Positions 1 through 8,677 of a DNA stretch of 64,000 nucleotides are shown here, one piece after another. The position numbers and the translations under genes are program-made. The notes beneath the pieces are model-generated. The model did no database searches. It worked only from the letters and a program-made list of their open reading frames with translations, and was not told the origin of the DNA. Within the stretch, counting starts at the first letter, position 1. Every line of letters starts with the position of its first letter. Source of the stretch: Vicinamibacterales bacterium (GTDB taxonomy: Bacteria > Acidobacteriota > Vicinamibacteria > Vicinamibacterales > UBA823); contig DASCOS010000025.1 of the NCBI GenBank assembly GCA_036012125.1, positions 62,001 through 126,000 of the forward strand. Direction: 5' to 3'.

Positions 1-101
1 TGACACTGCGGGCACTCTCCCATCGGAGGCACCGACAGCGCATCGTGCGTTCGTCGTTTGGCGGTACGCGACTTTGAATGTCTCCGTTTCGGATTCGGCA
101 T
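1..101 (-). CDS. rpmF: 50S ribosomal protein L32, N-terminal part (cut by window edge)
   Basis: Reading the minus strand from an ATG at position 101 gives a very basic start, MPNPKRRHSKSRTAKRRTHD, followed by a region ending ECPQC at the window edge. This is the classic L32 N-terminus: a lysine/arginine-rich tail that binds 23S rRNA, then the first CxxC of the zinc-ribbon. The gene has a good AAGGAG ribosome binding site just upstream of the ATG. It follows the YceD-family gene by 27 bases, the arrangement seen in very many bacteria, where the two are co-transcribed. Only 33 complete codons are visible, so completeness of the zinc site cannot be judged. Confidence 0.93.
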   Translation of the reverse strand, partial: MPNPKRRHSKSRTAKRRTHDALSVPPMGECPQC

Positions 102-128
102 CATCAACTCCTTACTCGATCACTTACG

Positions 129-656
129 TTATTTCGAAGACTTTCCTTTCAGTAGTCCATCAAGAGCAGCTAATCTCGGATCACGCCATTTGATCGAGCA
201 TTTACAATCGGTAAAATTAAGATTCTTGCCGCAAGCAGTACAAAGCCCGCGGCAACCTTCCTGGCAAAGTGGCTTCATCGGCAATGCCAAATAGAACTGT
301 TCGGCCATGAGTTGTCGGAGATCGATCTGATCGTCGCGATAAAAGGCTACCGTTAAATCTTCATCGCCGATCTCCACGTCATTCGTCCCAGTGTTCAGCG
401 CTTCAGAGACGTAGCGAAGGTCGAACGCCACGTCCAACTCTGTGTCACACAACTCTCCACACCGACAGCATTGCACTCGAAGCCTCGTAGCAAGATGACC
501 TGCCAATTGATACCAATTACGGATCTTCTCGACATCGCACACTAGCTCTACGGGTTTGCCGACGGTGAATTCGTCAGTTGCCTTAAAAGCCGACGGTGGA
601 TAGGTCCGTTCAAGGCGAACACGAGGTTCGCTCAGAGTCTTGAGATCCAATAGCAT
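129..656 (-). CDS. yceD: YceD/DUF177 family protein
   Basis: A 175-residue protein of the YceD (DUF177) family, which is almost always encoded directly before rpmF, as here. In E. coli YceD has been linked to 23S rRNA accumulation; that role is family knowledge, not visible in the sequence. The protein shows a central CCRCGELC cysteine cluster and a C-terminal cysteine-rich segment (CQEGCRGLCTACG, then CKC) typical of the bacterial and plastid members, probably metal-binding. The C-terminus KWRDPRLAALDGLL also fits the family. A start at 656 gives the expected N-terminus (MLLDLKTLSEPRVRLERTY). No other gene lies between it and rpmF. Confidence 0.9.
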   Translation of the reverse strand: MLLDLKTLSEPRVRLERTYPPSAFKATDEFTVGKPVELVCDVEKIRNWYQLAGHLATRLRVQCCRCGELCDTELDVAFDLRYVSEALNTGTNDVEIGDEDLTVAFYRDDQIDLRQLMAEQFYLALPMKPLCQEGCRGLCTACGKNLNFTDCKCSIKWRDPRLAALDGLLKGKSSK

Positions 657-731
657 CTGGCAGCCTACACAAGCGGTTCCGAACCCGAGATTTTAACACG
701 AATGGCAGAATATTCACCGTGCTTGTACGCC

Positions 732-1784
732 TCACACCAACTCAACCCAAGGTTTTGGAATGAACAGTCGTTCGTAAAGACTCACCGCAAACCGATCGGT
801 CATACCAGCGAGGAAATCCCGCGCCGCAGTATCAATGCCCTCAGTCGCTACTATACCCTCGTCAAGGAAGGCTTTAGGTTGCTCATGTACTTTTTCCCAA
901 AGGCCTCCAAGAATCCCCGATGCCTTTTTGAACTCAACTGTTGCATCGCTGTTCTCATACACCGCCTCGAATAGAAATGCTCGAAGGGCGAGCAGCGCAT
1001 CCAAGACTTCTTCGCTCATTCGTACCCGGTCGAGCTCTGCCTGCATCGTTTGAAGTATTACATCGGTCACGAGTCGACTGATCCGCTCAGATTTGGTGCC
1101 CCCTAGAAGCGCTATCGGCTTGGCTGGAAGGTCCGCCTCCGCTAGGAGACCCGCTCGTAAGGCATCGTCGATGTCGTGATTCACATATGCAATCATGTCA
1201 GCAACACGCGCTACCTGCCCCTCAAGCGCCGTTACCCGATCTGTATCCGCTGCACCTACCGGTGCACCATGCTTTCCCTTCGAGTGTTTGGCAATTCCGT
1301 CCCGCACTTCCCAAGTCAAATTGAGACCTTGACCATCGTTTTCTAGTCGATCCACGATGCGTAAACTTTGTTCGTAATGATTAAATCCGCTGGGAATGAG
1401 TTCCCGTAACACTCGCTCACCAGCATGTCCAAAAGGTGTGTGACCTAGGTCGTGTCCTAGTGCAATGGCCTCAGTCAGCTCTTCATGCAGACGAAGAGCT
1501 TTCGAAACGGTTCGCGCGATCTGGGAGACCTCAAGTGTGTGTGTCAGGCGTGTGCGGTAGTGATCTCCAGCTGGTGAAAAGAACACCTGCGTCTTATGCT
1601 TCAATCGACGAAACGCCTTACAATGCACGATACGGTCACGGTCGCGTTGAAATGCAGGACGGATCGGATCCTCAGCTTCGTCTTGAGGCCGCCCTTTACT
1701 TGCATCACTCTTGGAGGCCTGAGGGGCAAGAAACTCATGTTCGCGCGCTTCAAGTCCTTCTCTTATCGTAGCCATCTCGTTCAT
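732..1784 (-). CDS. dgt: Deoxyguanosinetriphosphate triphosphohydrolase-like protein (dGTPase)
   Basis: A 350-residue HD-domain phosphohydrolase. The N-terminal RDRDRIVHCKAFRRLKHKTQ segment and the metal-binding HD motif (TRLTHTLEVSQIARTV ... LGHDLGHTPFGHAGE) are diagnostic of dGTPases, which hydrolyse dGTP (or other dNTPs) to the nucleoside and triphosphate. A second conserved histidine/aspartate region (ADMIAYVNHDIDDALRAG) completes the metal and substrate site. Length is that of the short (type 2) dGTPase-like subgroup, so dNTP preference is not certain. It sits 32 bases downstream of deoB, so dNTP and deoxyribose-phosphate handling are adjacent. Confidence 0.93.
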   Translation of the reverse strand: MNEMATIREGLEAREHEFLAPQASKSDASKGRPQDEAEDPIRPAFQRDRDRIVHCKAFRRLKHKTQVFFSPAGDHYRTRLTHTLEVSQIARTVSKALRLHEELTEAIALGHDLGHTPFGHAGERVLRELIPSGFNHYEQSLRIVDRLENDGQGLNLTWEVRDGIAKHSKGKHGAPVGAADTDRVTALEGQVARVADMIAYVNHDIDDALRAGLLAEADLPAKPIALLGGTKSERISRLVTDVILQTMQAELDRVRMSEEVLDALLALRAFLFEAVYENSDATVEFKKASGILGGLWEKVHEQPKAFLDEGIVATEGIDTAARDFLAGMTDRFAVSLYERLFIPKPWVELV

Positions 1785-1816
1785 CTCACACGCTTAAGCC
1801 CTGGCCGACTTACTGA

Positions 1817-3049
1817 CTATGCCCCTAGTGCGATCTCGCTGAGAAAGCTCATGCCCGACGCGAGCGGTTTCAATCCAAGGCCTTCAGCAATTGTTTGACC
1901 GACATCGGCGAAGCTCGATCGGGTCCCCACGTTCGTGCCAGCACGAACCGACGATCCGGAAATAAGAACGGGCACATACTCACGCGAGTGATCCGTACTT
2001 GGAGTTGTCGGGTCATTCCCGTGGTCAGCGGTAATGATAAACAGATCGCCGCCCTGAATATATGGAAGTAAACTGGCCAGCCGACGATCAAACTGCTCCA
2101 AATTAGCCGCATATCCCAACACGTCATTTCGGTGACCGTAAACAGTATCGAAGTCGACCAAGTTGGCCATAATGATGCCTTGTGGCGTCGACGTCAGTGT
2201 ACGCTCAAGTGCATCCATTACGTCATCATCGGATGAAGTGTGGACCGCCTTTGAAATACCTCGGCCAGCGAAAAGGTCATCAACTTTGCCAATCGTTACC
2301 ACTGGAACCCCAGCGGCTGTTGCCCGATCGAACAACGTGTCACCTGGCGCTGGGCACGTAAAATCTCGTCGCCCTGCTGTACGCTGGAAGGCCCCAACTT
2401 CACCGGCGAAAGGACGGGCGATGACCCGACCTACACCTAGTCCCTCAACCATGATCTCAAACGCAATCTCACAGCAACGATACAGCTCGGGCACTGACAT
2501 TATGGATTCATGGGCAGCAATTTGGCAGACACTATCAACTGATGTGTAAACAATTGGTGAACCAGTCTCAAGGTGCTCTCTTCCAAGTCTCTCAATGATC
2601 TCAGTTCCTGAAGCTGTTGAATTACCCAAGGTCTTATAACCAATCCGGCGTTCGAGATCGGCAATGACGTGTAAAGGAAAACCGTCAACAAATAGAGGAA
2701 ACGGACGGTCAAGGACCACGCCGGTCAACTCCCAGTGTCCCGTCACGGAATCTTTGCCCGGTGAGGCCTCAGCCATCCGTCCGAATGCCGATAACGGCAC
2801 CGGTGACGAACCTCCAAGATCGACAACGTTCCCAAGCCCCATCGCGCGAAGCGTCGGAATCAAAAGGTCTACGTGCCGCGCAATGTTCCCGAGGGTATTA
2901 CTACCCTCGTCCGCGTACTCCGACGCATCAGGCAGCGCACCAACCCCGGCGCCGTCAAGAACAACCACAATCGCACGGGAGAACGAAAAGGATGAGGGTC
3001 GCACCGAACTTCCGGCACCCGCCATAATCATGGGCACCGTTCGCCTCAT
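1817..3049 (-). CDS. deoB: Phosphopentomutase
   Basis: A 410-residue alkaline-phosphatase-superfamily enzyme that interconverts ribose/deoxyribose 1-phosphate and 5-phosphate in nucleoside salvage. Metal-binding motifs are visible: RAIVVVLDGAGVGALPDA near residue 25, DSVCQIAAHE in the middle, and ITADHGNDPTTPSTDHSREY near the C-terminus. The start at 3049 overlaps the miaA stop (ATGA). That gives about 24 residues before the first beta strand, longer than usual for DeoB; an ATG six codons later (MIMAGAG) is an alternative start. Coupled to miaA and followed closely by dgt. Confidence 0.93.
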   Translation of the reverse strand: MRRTVPMIMAGAGSSVRPSSFSFSRAIVVVLDGAGVGALPDASEYADEGSNTLGNIARHVDLLIPTLRAMGLGNVVDLGGSSPVPLSAFGRMAEASPGKDSVTGHWELTGVVLDRPFPLFVDGFPLHVIADLERRIGYKTLGNSTASGTEIIERLGREHLETGSPIVYTSVDSVCQIAAHESIMSVPELYRCCEIAFEIMVEGLGVGRVIARPFAGEVGAFQRTAGRRDFTCPAPGDTLFDRATAAGVPVVTIGKVDDLFAGRGISKAVHTSSDDDVMDALERTLTSTPQGIIMANLVDFDTVYGHRNDVLGYAANLEQFDRRLASLLPYIQGGDLFIITADHGNDPTTPSTDHSREYVPVLISGSSVRAGTNVGTRSSFADVGQTIAEGLGLKPLASGMSFLSEIALGA

Positions 3050-4044
3050 AACACTACAGACTCTGACCGAGCTACCACGTTGTCACGAACGATTTGTTCC
3101 GCCAACCTAAACGCGTGCACCGGTCCATCGTCAACCTGAATCCAGTGTAGATTAGGCTCTTTCCTAAACCAGATCAACTGACGCCGAGCGTATCGACGGT
3201 TGGCCCGTATGATGTCATCACGCGTACTCTCCTCGGTGCCAACTCCATTTAAAAAAGCCAACACTTGCCGGTACACCATGCCACCGAATGGCAATGCCGA
3301 GTCAGGTATACCCATAGCACGCAACCGCCGGACTTCGTCGATGAGCCCTTCGGTAAGCTGACTTTCTACACGCCGCGCCACTTTCACTGCTGTCAGGTCA
3401 CTTGACTGGCGTAAGGCAATACCAATAATGCTATATCCAATTAGCGGTGAATGGGTCCCGTCGAAGTGGCGTGTCAGAGGCCGTCCGGTGAGATAGTAGA
3501 CTTCCAAAGCTCGAATTAAGCGCTTTGCGTCTCTGGCATGGATCCGATCGGCTGATTCGGGATCGACATGTCGAACTAAACGGTGCAGCCGTTCCACGCC
3601 GTATCTGTCGCTCAAGGCCAACAACCGTTCCCGAAGGTCGGAGTCCCGCCCAGGGCCAGGAAATAAACCGCGAGTGAGTGCACGATAGTAGAGTCCCGTA
3701 CCACCAACAAGTATCGGCAGCCGCCCCCGAGCGATGGTCTCAAATACTACGGCACTCGCATCGGTAGCATACCGCGCTGCCGAATAGTTCTCACGTGGAT
3801 CGACAACGTCGATCAGGTGGTGCGGTATTCCTCGACGCCCTTCCAACGGAACTTTATCAGTACCAATATCAAATCCTCTGTAGACAGCTGTCGAATCACA
3901 GCTGATCACCTCACCGCCAAAACGCTCAGCGATTTCGATTCCCAACGTGCTCTTGCCAGTTGCAGTTGGACCGACGATTGCGACCAAGATCTTGGTCTTA
4001 CTCGGCAGTCGGGTGGACGGACCGCCCGCTAATCGGCCACTCAA
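3046..4044 (-). CDS. miaA: tRNA dimethylallyltransferase
   Basis: A 332-residue enzyme that transfers a dimethylallyl group to N6 of A37 in tRNAs reading UNN codons. The P-loop GPTATGKSTL is at about residue 27, followed by the DSTAVYRGFDIGTDK signature and the GIPHHLIDV segment, all standard MiaA. The variable region YARRQLIWFRKEPNLHWIQV near the C-terminus is also characteristic. The N-terminus has about 18 residues before the first strand, so a slightly later start is possible. Its stop overlaps the deoB start, indicating translational coupling. Confidence 0.95.
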   Translation of the reverse strand: MSGRLAGGPSTRLPSKTKILVAIVGPTATGKSTLGIEIAERFGGEVISCDSTAVYRGFDIGTDKVPLEGRRGIPHHLIDVVDPRENYSAARYATDASAVVFETIARGRLPILVGGTGLYYRALTRGLFPGPGRDSDLRERLLALSDRYGVERLHRLVRHVDPESADRIHARDAKRLIRALEVYYLTGRPLTRHFDGTHSPLIGYSIIGIALRQSSDLTAVKVARRVESQLTEGLIDEVRRLRAMGIPDSALPFGGMVYRQVLAFLNGVGTEESTRDDIIRANRRYARRQLIWFRKEPNLHWIQVDDGPVHAFRLAEQIVRDNVVARSESVVL

Positions 4045-4096
4045 ATACCGACCTCCACTACAGATTCGGGAACCACAACCTAAAGATTGGCACTAG

Positions 4097-5176
4097 TTAG
4101 AGGGGCGGGCGTTCATTGTAATAAAAGGTGACCGTGAAGAACGCCTTGTCAGCTGGATATTCTGACGGCAACGGCTGTGTAGGGTCAGATGCCAACAGAG
4201 CGTTGCGTGCCGATAAATTAAACGAGTCGATTGTTGATGGCTGGATAACAGTCACGTCGGTCAACATACCGTTCTTATAAACGTTGAAGGTAACCACCGT
4301 GTGTCCCTTAAAAGCCATAGCCGCGTATGGCACCAGCCAGTTACGTTTGATCTGAGCGATAAAGCGCCGAATCCATGGCCCAAATTCTACGCCCTTAGTA
4401 TCGAACTGAATCGAAGGACCGAACTGTCCGCCTCCTCCACTTGGATTATCGAAGGTCTCTTGATCGACATACCTCTCAAGATTGCGGATAACTTCACCTA
4501 ACGAACCGCCAGATAATGGCGCCTGGACTCCCGACGGAGGAATTCTAGATGCTGTCCTCGGTGCGTCGTTACCAACTGTACCGGGATCATTTATGTCGAC
4601 CTCACCAAGTTCTCTGTCGTCGATGACACCAGTATCGGCCGCATTCGCCAACACCTCAGCCTCATTAACCACGGCATCTTCAGGACTAGCAAGTTCCTCA
4701 ACAGTTTCACCATCCGGTTCACCATCGGCGGGATCCAATCCTGGACCATCACCCCTTACCTCCTCGGCAAGTTCTGGAAGGATGACAAGTTCAGAAGAAT
4801 CGCCACGCGCGAATGGAACCGGATTCAGTGGCTCAGCCGAACGCTCAGGAGCCATCGCCGAACGATCCCGATCTGACAGCATGCCGACATCTGGGGACTC
4901 TAGTGCCTCAGTATCAATGCGTGGTTGAACAAAAACAAAGCGTTCGGCTTGGCGCTGTTCTGCCAACCGCTCTTCAAGAAGCTCTGCATTGCGAGCCGCG
5001 CGCTCTTGTGCGCGACGTTGAACTACCTCTTGGACAAACGGCAGCCCAGGAATCAGTAGTACAAGCACCAGTAGCAAGACATGGCCCAGAACCGAAATCA
5101 GAAACCCCTCGCGGCGCGACATCGGACCGTCAAAAGACGGCGGGTCGGGACGCGATGAATCGAACTCAAAGTACAT
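4097..5176 (-). CDS. TonB-like energy transducer / cell envelope protein with TonB C-terminal domain
   Basis: A 359-residue protein with one N-terminal membrane helix (about residues 26-48, FLISVLGHVLLLVLVLLIPG), then an arginine/glutamate-rich, probably coiled-coil stretch, an acidic low-complexity periplasmic region (about 90-260), and a C-terminal TonB-like domain (about 265-359) with NWLVPYAAMAFKGHTVVTF and the ending TVTFYYNERPPL. This is the architecture of TonB/TolA proteins, which carry proton-motive energy to outer-membrane receptors. No exbB/exbD or receptor gene is in the window, so its partner is unknown. It is less proline/lysine rich than classical TonB and could be a TolA-like variant. 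Confidence 0.75.
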   Translation of the reverse strand: MYFEFDSSRPDPPSFDGPMSRREGFLISVLGHVLLLVLVLLIPGLPFVQEVVQRRAQERAARNAELLEERLAEQRQAERFVFVQPRIDTEALESPDVGMLSDRDRSAMAPERSAEPLNPVPFARGDSSELVILPELAEEVRGDGPGLDPADGEPDGETVEELASPEDAVVNEAEVLANAADTGVIDDRELGEVDINDPGTVGNDAPRTASRIPPSGVQAPLSGGSLGEVIRNLERYVDQETFDNPSGGGGQFGPSIQFDTKGVEFGPWIRRFIAQIKRNWLVPYAAMAFKGHTVVTFNVYKNGMLTDVTVIQPSTIDSFNLSARNALLASDPTQPLPSEYPADKAFFTVTFYYNERPPL

Positions 5177-5219
5177 AAGTCAGTAGGAAGATTATAACAG
5201 CCAGCAATTTCCCTATTGA

Positions 5220-5957
5220 TCAGGTGCGGGTTGCCAAATACAGATATACAACACCGCAGGTAAGTGGAATTGTCCGCACATTCGTGAAGCCCGACTCCAC
5301 CAGCAGGGCCGACAACGCGGCCGGAGTTAAGAAGGACTGTACCGAGGCCGGCAAGTAAGAATAAGCCTCCGAATGACGCGAAACGAGGCGGCCGAGGCGT
5401 GGCAGGAAATGCGTAAAATACCACCGGTACAGCCCTCTGAAGACCGCGGTTGAAGGCATGCTAAATTCGAGAATTGCTAGACGTCCGCCGGAACGAAGTA
5501 CACGACGGATTTCGGCACAAACCAGTTTGCTATCTGAGACGTTTCGGATCCCAAAACCGATCGTCACCACGTCGGCTGACTCATCTGACAACGGAATGCA
5601 CGACACGTCCCCGCGCATTAGGTGGACGGACGAGTTACTCGCGAAGCGTTGTATCTTTTGAGCTCCTAAGTGCAACATCGCACTGGCAAAATCAATCCCA
5701 ACGACATGCCGTGCCCCGGAACGACGTGAGCGAATTGCCGCGAGTGCCAGGTCGCCAGTCCCTGTGCAGAGATCAACAAGCGTTTCCTGCCCACTTAATT
5801 CGAGTTCAGCGATTGCTCGAGCACGCCATCGTCTATCAAACCCAGCACTCAATAGATGATTCAGGATGTCATATCGTGGTGCGATAGCATTAAACATGCT
5901 CGCGATATAGTGAGCGTCCTTCTGAAGAGGTTTCGGACCGACGGTCATTCCTTCCAT
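5220..5957 (-). CDS. menG: Demethylmenaquinone methyltransferase (UbiE/MenG family)
   Basis: A 245-residue class I SAM methyltransferase performing the last step of menaquinone synthesis, C-methylation of demethylmenaquinone. The N-terminus has the UbiE/MenG signature (MFNAIAPRYDILNHLLSAG, DRRWR). SAM-binding motif I is LVDLCTGTGDLALAA, and the family motif GFGIRNVSD follows later. The context with ubiX-like, ubiA-like and mqn genes shows that it serves menaquinone rather than ubiquinone. Two ATG starts are possible, 5957 and 5948; the first overlaps the upstream ubiX end by 13 bases. Confidence 0.93.
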   Translation of the reverse strand: MEGMTVGPKPLQKDAHYIASMFNAIAPRYDILNHLLSAGFDRRWRARAIAELELSGQETLVDLCTGTGDLALAAIRSRRSGARHVVGIDFASAMLHLGAQKIQRFASNSSVHLMRGDVSCIPLSDESADVVTIGFGIRNVSDSKLVCAEIRRVLRSGGRLAILEFSMPSTAVFRGLYRWYFTHFLPRLGRLVSRHSEAYSYLPASVQSFLTPAALSALLVESGFTNVRTIPLTCGVVYLYLATRT

Positions 5958-6553
5958 GCCGGGTACAGATTATGCTTCAGCCCAAGTGCTGCCAAAATTT
6001 TCCCTGCCATGAAATCCGCTAGATCGCTTAGCTCTTTAGGTCCTTGGTAGAACGCAGGCATCGCGGGAAGGACCATCGCCCCTGCTTCGGCACAGGTAAC
6101 CATGTTTCTCAACTGCGGTAGGCTCATTGGAGTCTCGCGTGGTACAAGGATTAACGGATGACGTTCTTTCAACATTACGTCGGCCGCCCGCTCGGCTAGA
6201 TTCCGTGACAGTCCGTGGGCTACCCCAGCCAGCGTTTTCATTGAACACGGCACGATAACCATCCCGTCACAGCCATGGCTACCGCTCGCAATACCCGCAC
6301 CAAGATCTTTGTTCGAATGTAGCTGCAAGCTCCCACGCTCAACAGTCTCACCATAAGTCTCTATAAGATGCGGTAATAAACGGTCAGCGGAAACACTGAG
6401 CTCCTCCATTAGAAGCCGACGCCCAAAGTCACTCACGACCAATTCAACATGGAACGTTCGTTCAAGCAGAGCGGCAACGGTGCGTACAGCGTATAGCGCA
6501 CCGCTGGCACCAGTAATGGCAATGGCGATCGATCGGCGAGATTCATCCGACAT
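5945..6553 (-). CDS. ubiX: Flavin prenyltransferase (UbiX family; MqnM-type by context)
   Basis: A 202-residue flavoprotein of the UbiX family that prenylates FMN to make the prFMN cofactor needed by UbiD-type decarboxylases. The N-terminal flavin-binding segment ITGASGALYAVRTV, the SSxxM-like PCSMKTLAGVAHGLSRNL helix and the C-terminal RETPMSLPQLRNM are all diagnostic. In futalosine-pathway organisms this family member (MqnM) supports MqnL, the decarboxylase of prenylated dihydroxynaphthoate. No ubiD/mqnL gene is present in the window. It overlaps the prenyltransferase gene upstream by 11 bases, so the two are probably translationally coupled. Confidence 0.93.
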   Translation of the reverse strand: MSDESRRSIAIAITGASGALYAVRTVAALLERTFHVELVVSDFGRRLLMEELSVSADRLLPHLIETYGETVERGSLQLHSNKDLGAGIASGSHGCDGMVIVPCSMKTLAGVAHGLSRNLAERAADVMLKERHPLILVPRETPMSLPQLRNMVTCAEAGAMVLPAMPAFYQGPKELSDLADFMAGKILAALGLKHNLYPAWKE

Positions 6554-7400
6554 AGATTGCTGCCGAAGTGGTCGCTAAATAGAGAATGCCGACATAGCCA
6601 TTCAAATCAAACGCCTGCTTAATACGCGACAAGTCATTAGCGCGCACGAGAGACTGCTCGTAGACTAACAGTGCCGCTACTACACCCACACCGAAAAGAT
6701 AAATCTGCCCTAAACTCGTTACCGCAGCTAGTGCTGTGAGCATGACGACCGTCACCACGTGCATACCGCGAGAGATCCACAATGATTTCAACACCCCGTA
6801 TCTGACTGGAATGGATCGTAGGCCCTGGTTCCGATCAAATTCAACATCTTGGCAGGCATACAGCACATCGAAGCCCCCGACCCACATCCCAATCGCCACA
6901 CCGAGCAACCATGGTTCCCAACCCGAGCGCCCGCCCGCGGCCAGCCACCCCCCAACCGGCGCAACTGCCATTGCAAGTCCGAGAAATAGTTGCGAATAGT
7001 TCGTATATCGCTTCGCCAGCGAGTACCAAAAAGCGATTGCCAATGCAACAGGCGACAAGGCAAGACAGAGGACAGAAATCTGAGAGGTCACAGCAACGAA
7101 CACCGATGACCAACACATTACAAACATCACCGCTTGGAAGCGTGAAATGACGCCGCGGGGTATTTCTCTCGCCTCGGTACGAGGGTTCAACGCATCGTGT
7201 CTCGCATCCACTAGACGGTTGAAGCCCATTGCCGCGGTGCGGGCAGCCACCATAGCGGCAATGACCCAGCCCACACGACTGAGTGTGACTTGTGTGTACC
7301 GTGACGCTAGCAGCATGCCCGCCAAAGCGAACGGCAACGCAAACACCGAGTGACTAAAACGGACGAATGAGGCGTAAGCTTGGATCCGACTCAGCATCAA
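6543..7400 (-). CDS. UbiA-family prenyltransferase (MqnP-type by context)
   Basis: A 285-residue integral membrane prenyltransferase with about eight or nine helices. The two aspartate-rich Mg2+/diphosphate-binding motifs are intact: NRLVDARHDALNPRT near residue 61 and DVLYACQDVEFDRNQGLRS near residue 179. It attaches the polyprenyl tail to an aromatic acid. The UbiA subgroup normally uses 4-hydroxybenzoate, but here it lies between ubiX/menG and mqn genes, so the substrate is more likely 1,4-dihydroxy-6-naphthoate (MqnP). This substrate assignment is an inference from context. Confidence 0.88.
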   Translation of the reverse strand: MMLSRIQAYASFVRFSHSVFALPFALAGMLLASRYTQVTLSRVGWVIAAMVAARTAAMGFNRLVDARHDALNPRTEAREIPRGVISRFQAVMFVMCWSSVFVAVTSQISVLCLALSPVALAIAFWYSLAKRYTNYSQLFLGLAMAVAPVGGWLAAGGRSGWEPWLLGVAIGMWVGGFDVLYACQDVEFDRNQGLRSIPVRYGVLKSLWISRGMHVVTVVMLTALAAVTSLGQIYLFGVGVVAALLVYEQSLVRANDLSRIKQAFDLNGYVGILYLATTSAAIYVG

Positions 7401-7444
7401 TCCACCCCTCCTCGATTCGGGAACAATGACTAGCTACTCCTCCC

Positions 7445-8662
7445 TCAGGACACGTCCTCGAGCCAAGTAATGTCTGAAGCACCGATACCGCAGACCAGAT
7501 ATTCTTCCACATCACTGACGGTCTCGGGAAGTGCCACAGTAATCAAGTCCGCACTCTTCCCCGGCTCAATCGTGCCAAACTCATCCTCCCAGCGGAGCGC
7601 TCTCGCACCCCCAATCGTGGCGCTCATGAGTAAGGACGAGGCCGGAACCTCTGGTGAGATTTCCCGCAGTCTCGCAATTTCGGCAAAAAGATTTAGGTCG
7701 GGTACGCTAGCTAGGCTGTCCGTACCGACCGCTAGGCTGACACCAGATTCTATAAAACGATTAATGGGGGGCGGTCCGACTCCTGTCCACACATTACTTC
7801 GTGGACAGGTCACTAACGTTACGCCACTTTCCGAAAGTCCAAGAAGGTCCTCAACACTTAAGTGCACGCCGTGTACGACGATGACCGAAGGGTCGTGCCA
7901 ACCAACCCGCTTAAGAAACTCGACCGGGCTGCACCGGGGAGGTTCCCAAGATGGATTCCATGCACCACGTCGCTCCAGTAACTGCCGCCAAGGGCCTCCG
8001 CCATCGTCGAGAAACACTAATTCCTCAGCCGATTCGGCTAGATGCACGGTGATTGGCGCCATTGGACATTTGGAACTTAATTCGCGGCGTAATGCTTCAA
8101 ATAATGCAGGTGACACCGAATAGGGCGCATGCGCAGCAACACTGACTCTGACGCCTTCGACTTCGCTCGACAAGTCGGTTGCCTCGACCGCGGAACGCGC
8201 TTGGGCATCAGGGTCGGAGGAGTTGAACCCCAGAAGTTCGTGAAAGACCACCGCCGAAAGAGGCGCTCGCTTAAGTGGCGCGACCGTCGCCAAGGTGTTA
8301 CTGATGTCCCCAACGAGAGCTGTGCCATGACGCCTTAACTCAACGATGGACGATTCAATAGCATTACGTTTCTCAATGTCAGCGCCAAGCTTTGAACTAA
8401 GGACCTCATCGACCCACTCAGGCATTGACTCAGTAGGTGCTATGCGGCCTCCTAGAAACGAAAGTTCGAGGTGCGTGTGCGCGTTAACTAGACCAGGTAA
8501 TACTACGGCTGAACCGAGATCAACGTAGTCTTTGCTGGCTGTAGAAGTGTTCGAGGGGGCCGGACCAATGGAAACAATGCGCCCACGATCGAGCGTAACA
8601 CTGGCATTCTTGATTGGGGGAGCCGCGATGGGGAGAGCCCAAGCAGCGCGGTAACGACGCAT
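7445..8662 (-). CDS. Amidohydrolase, probable aminofutalosine deaminase (MqnX-like)
   Basis: A 405-residue metal-dependent amidohydrolase of the SsnA/TrzN/cytosine-deaminase-like group. Metal ligands are visible: NAHTHLELSF near residue 62, AAHAPYSVSP in the middle, VHGVHLS and VGTDSLASVPDLNLF towards the C-terminus. In the branched futalosine pathway such an enzyme converts 6-amino-6-deoxyfutalosine to futalosine (EC 3.5.4.40). It is 15 bases downstream of mqnC in a run of mqn genes, which is the basis for the specific assignment. Another adenosine- or guanine-type deaminase is possible if context misleads. Confidence 0.72.
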   Translation of the reverse strand: MRRYRAAWALPIAAPPIKNASVTLDRGRIVSIGPAPSNTSTASKDYVDLGSAVVLPGLVNAHTHLELSFLGGRIAPTESMPEWVDEVLSSKLGADIEKRNAIESSIVELRRHGTALVGDISNTLATVAPLKRAPLSAVVFHELLGFNSSDPDAQARSAVEATDLSSEVEGVRVSVAAHAPYSVSPALFEALRRELSSKCPMAPITVHLAESAEELVFLDDGGGPWRQLLERRGAWNPSWEPPRCSPVEFLKRVGWHDPSVIVVHGVHLSVEDLLGLSESGVTLVTCPRSNVWTGVGPPPINRFIESGVSLAVGTDSLASVPDLNLFAEIARLREISPEVPASSLLMSATIGGARALRWEDEFGTIEPGKSADLITVALPETVSDVEEYLVCGIGASDITWLEDVS

Positions 8663-8677
8663 CGGGAAGAGGACCCT

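Noticed and set aside
2664-3110. Plus-strand ORF of 148 residues opposite deoB
   Set aside because: Composition is proline/arginine/serine rich as expected of a shadow frame; deoB on the minus strand explains the region.
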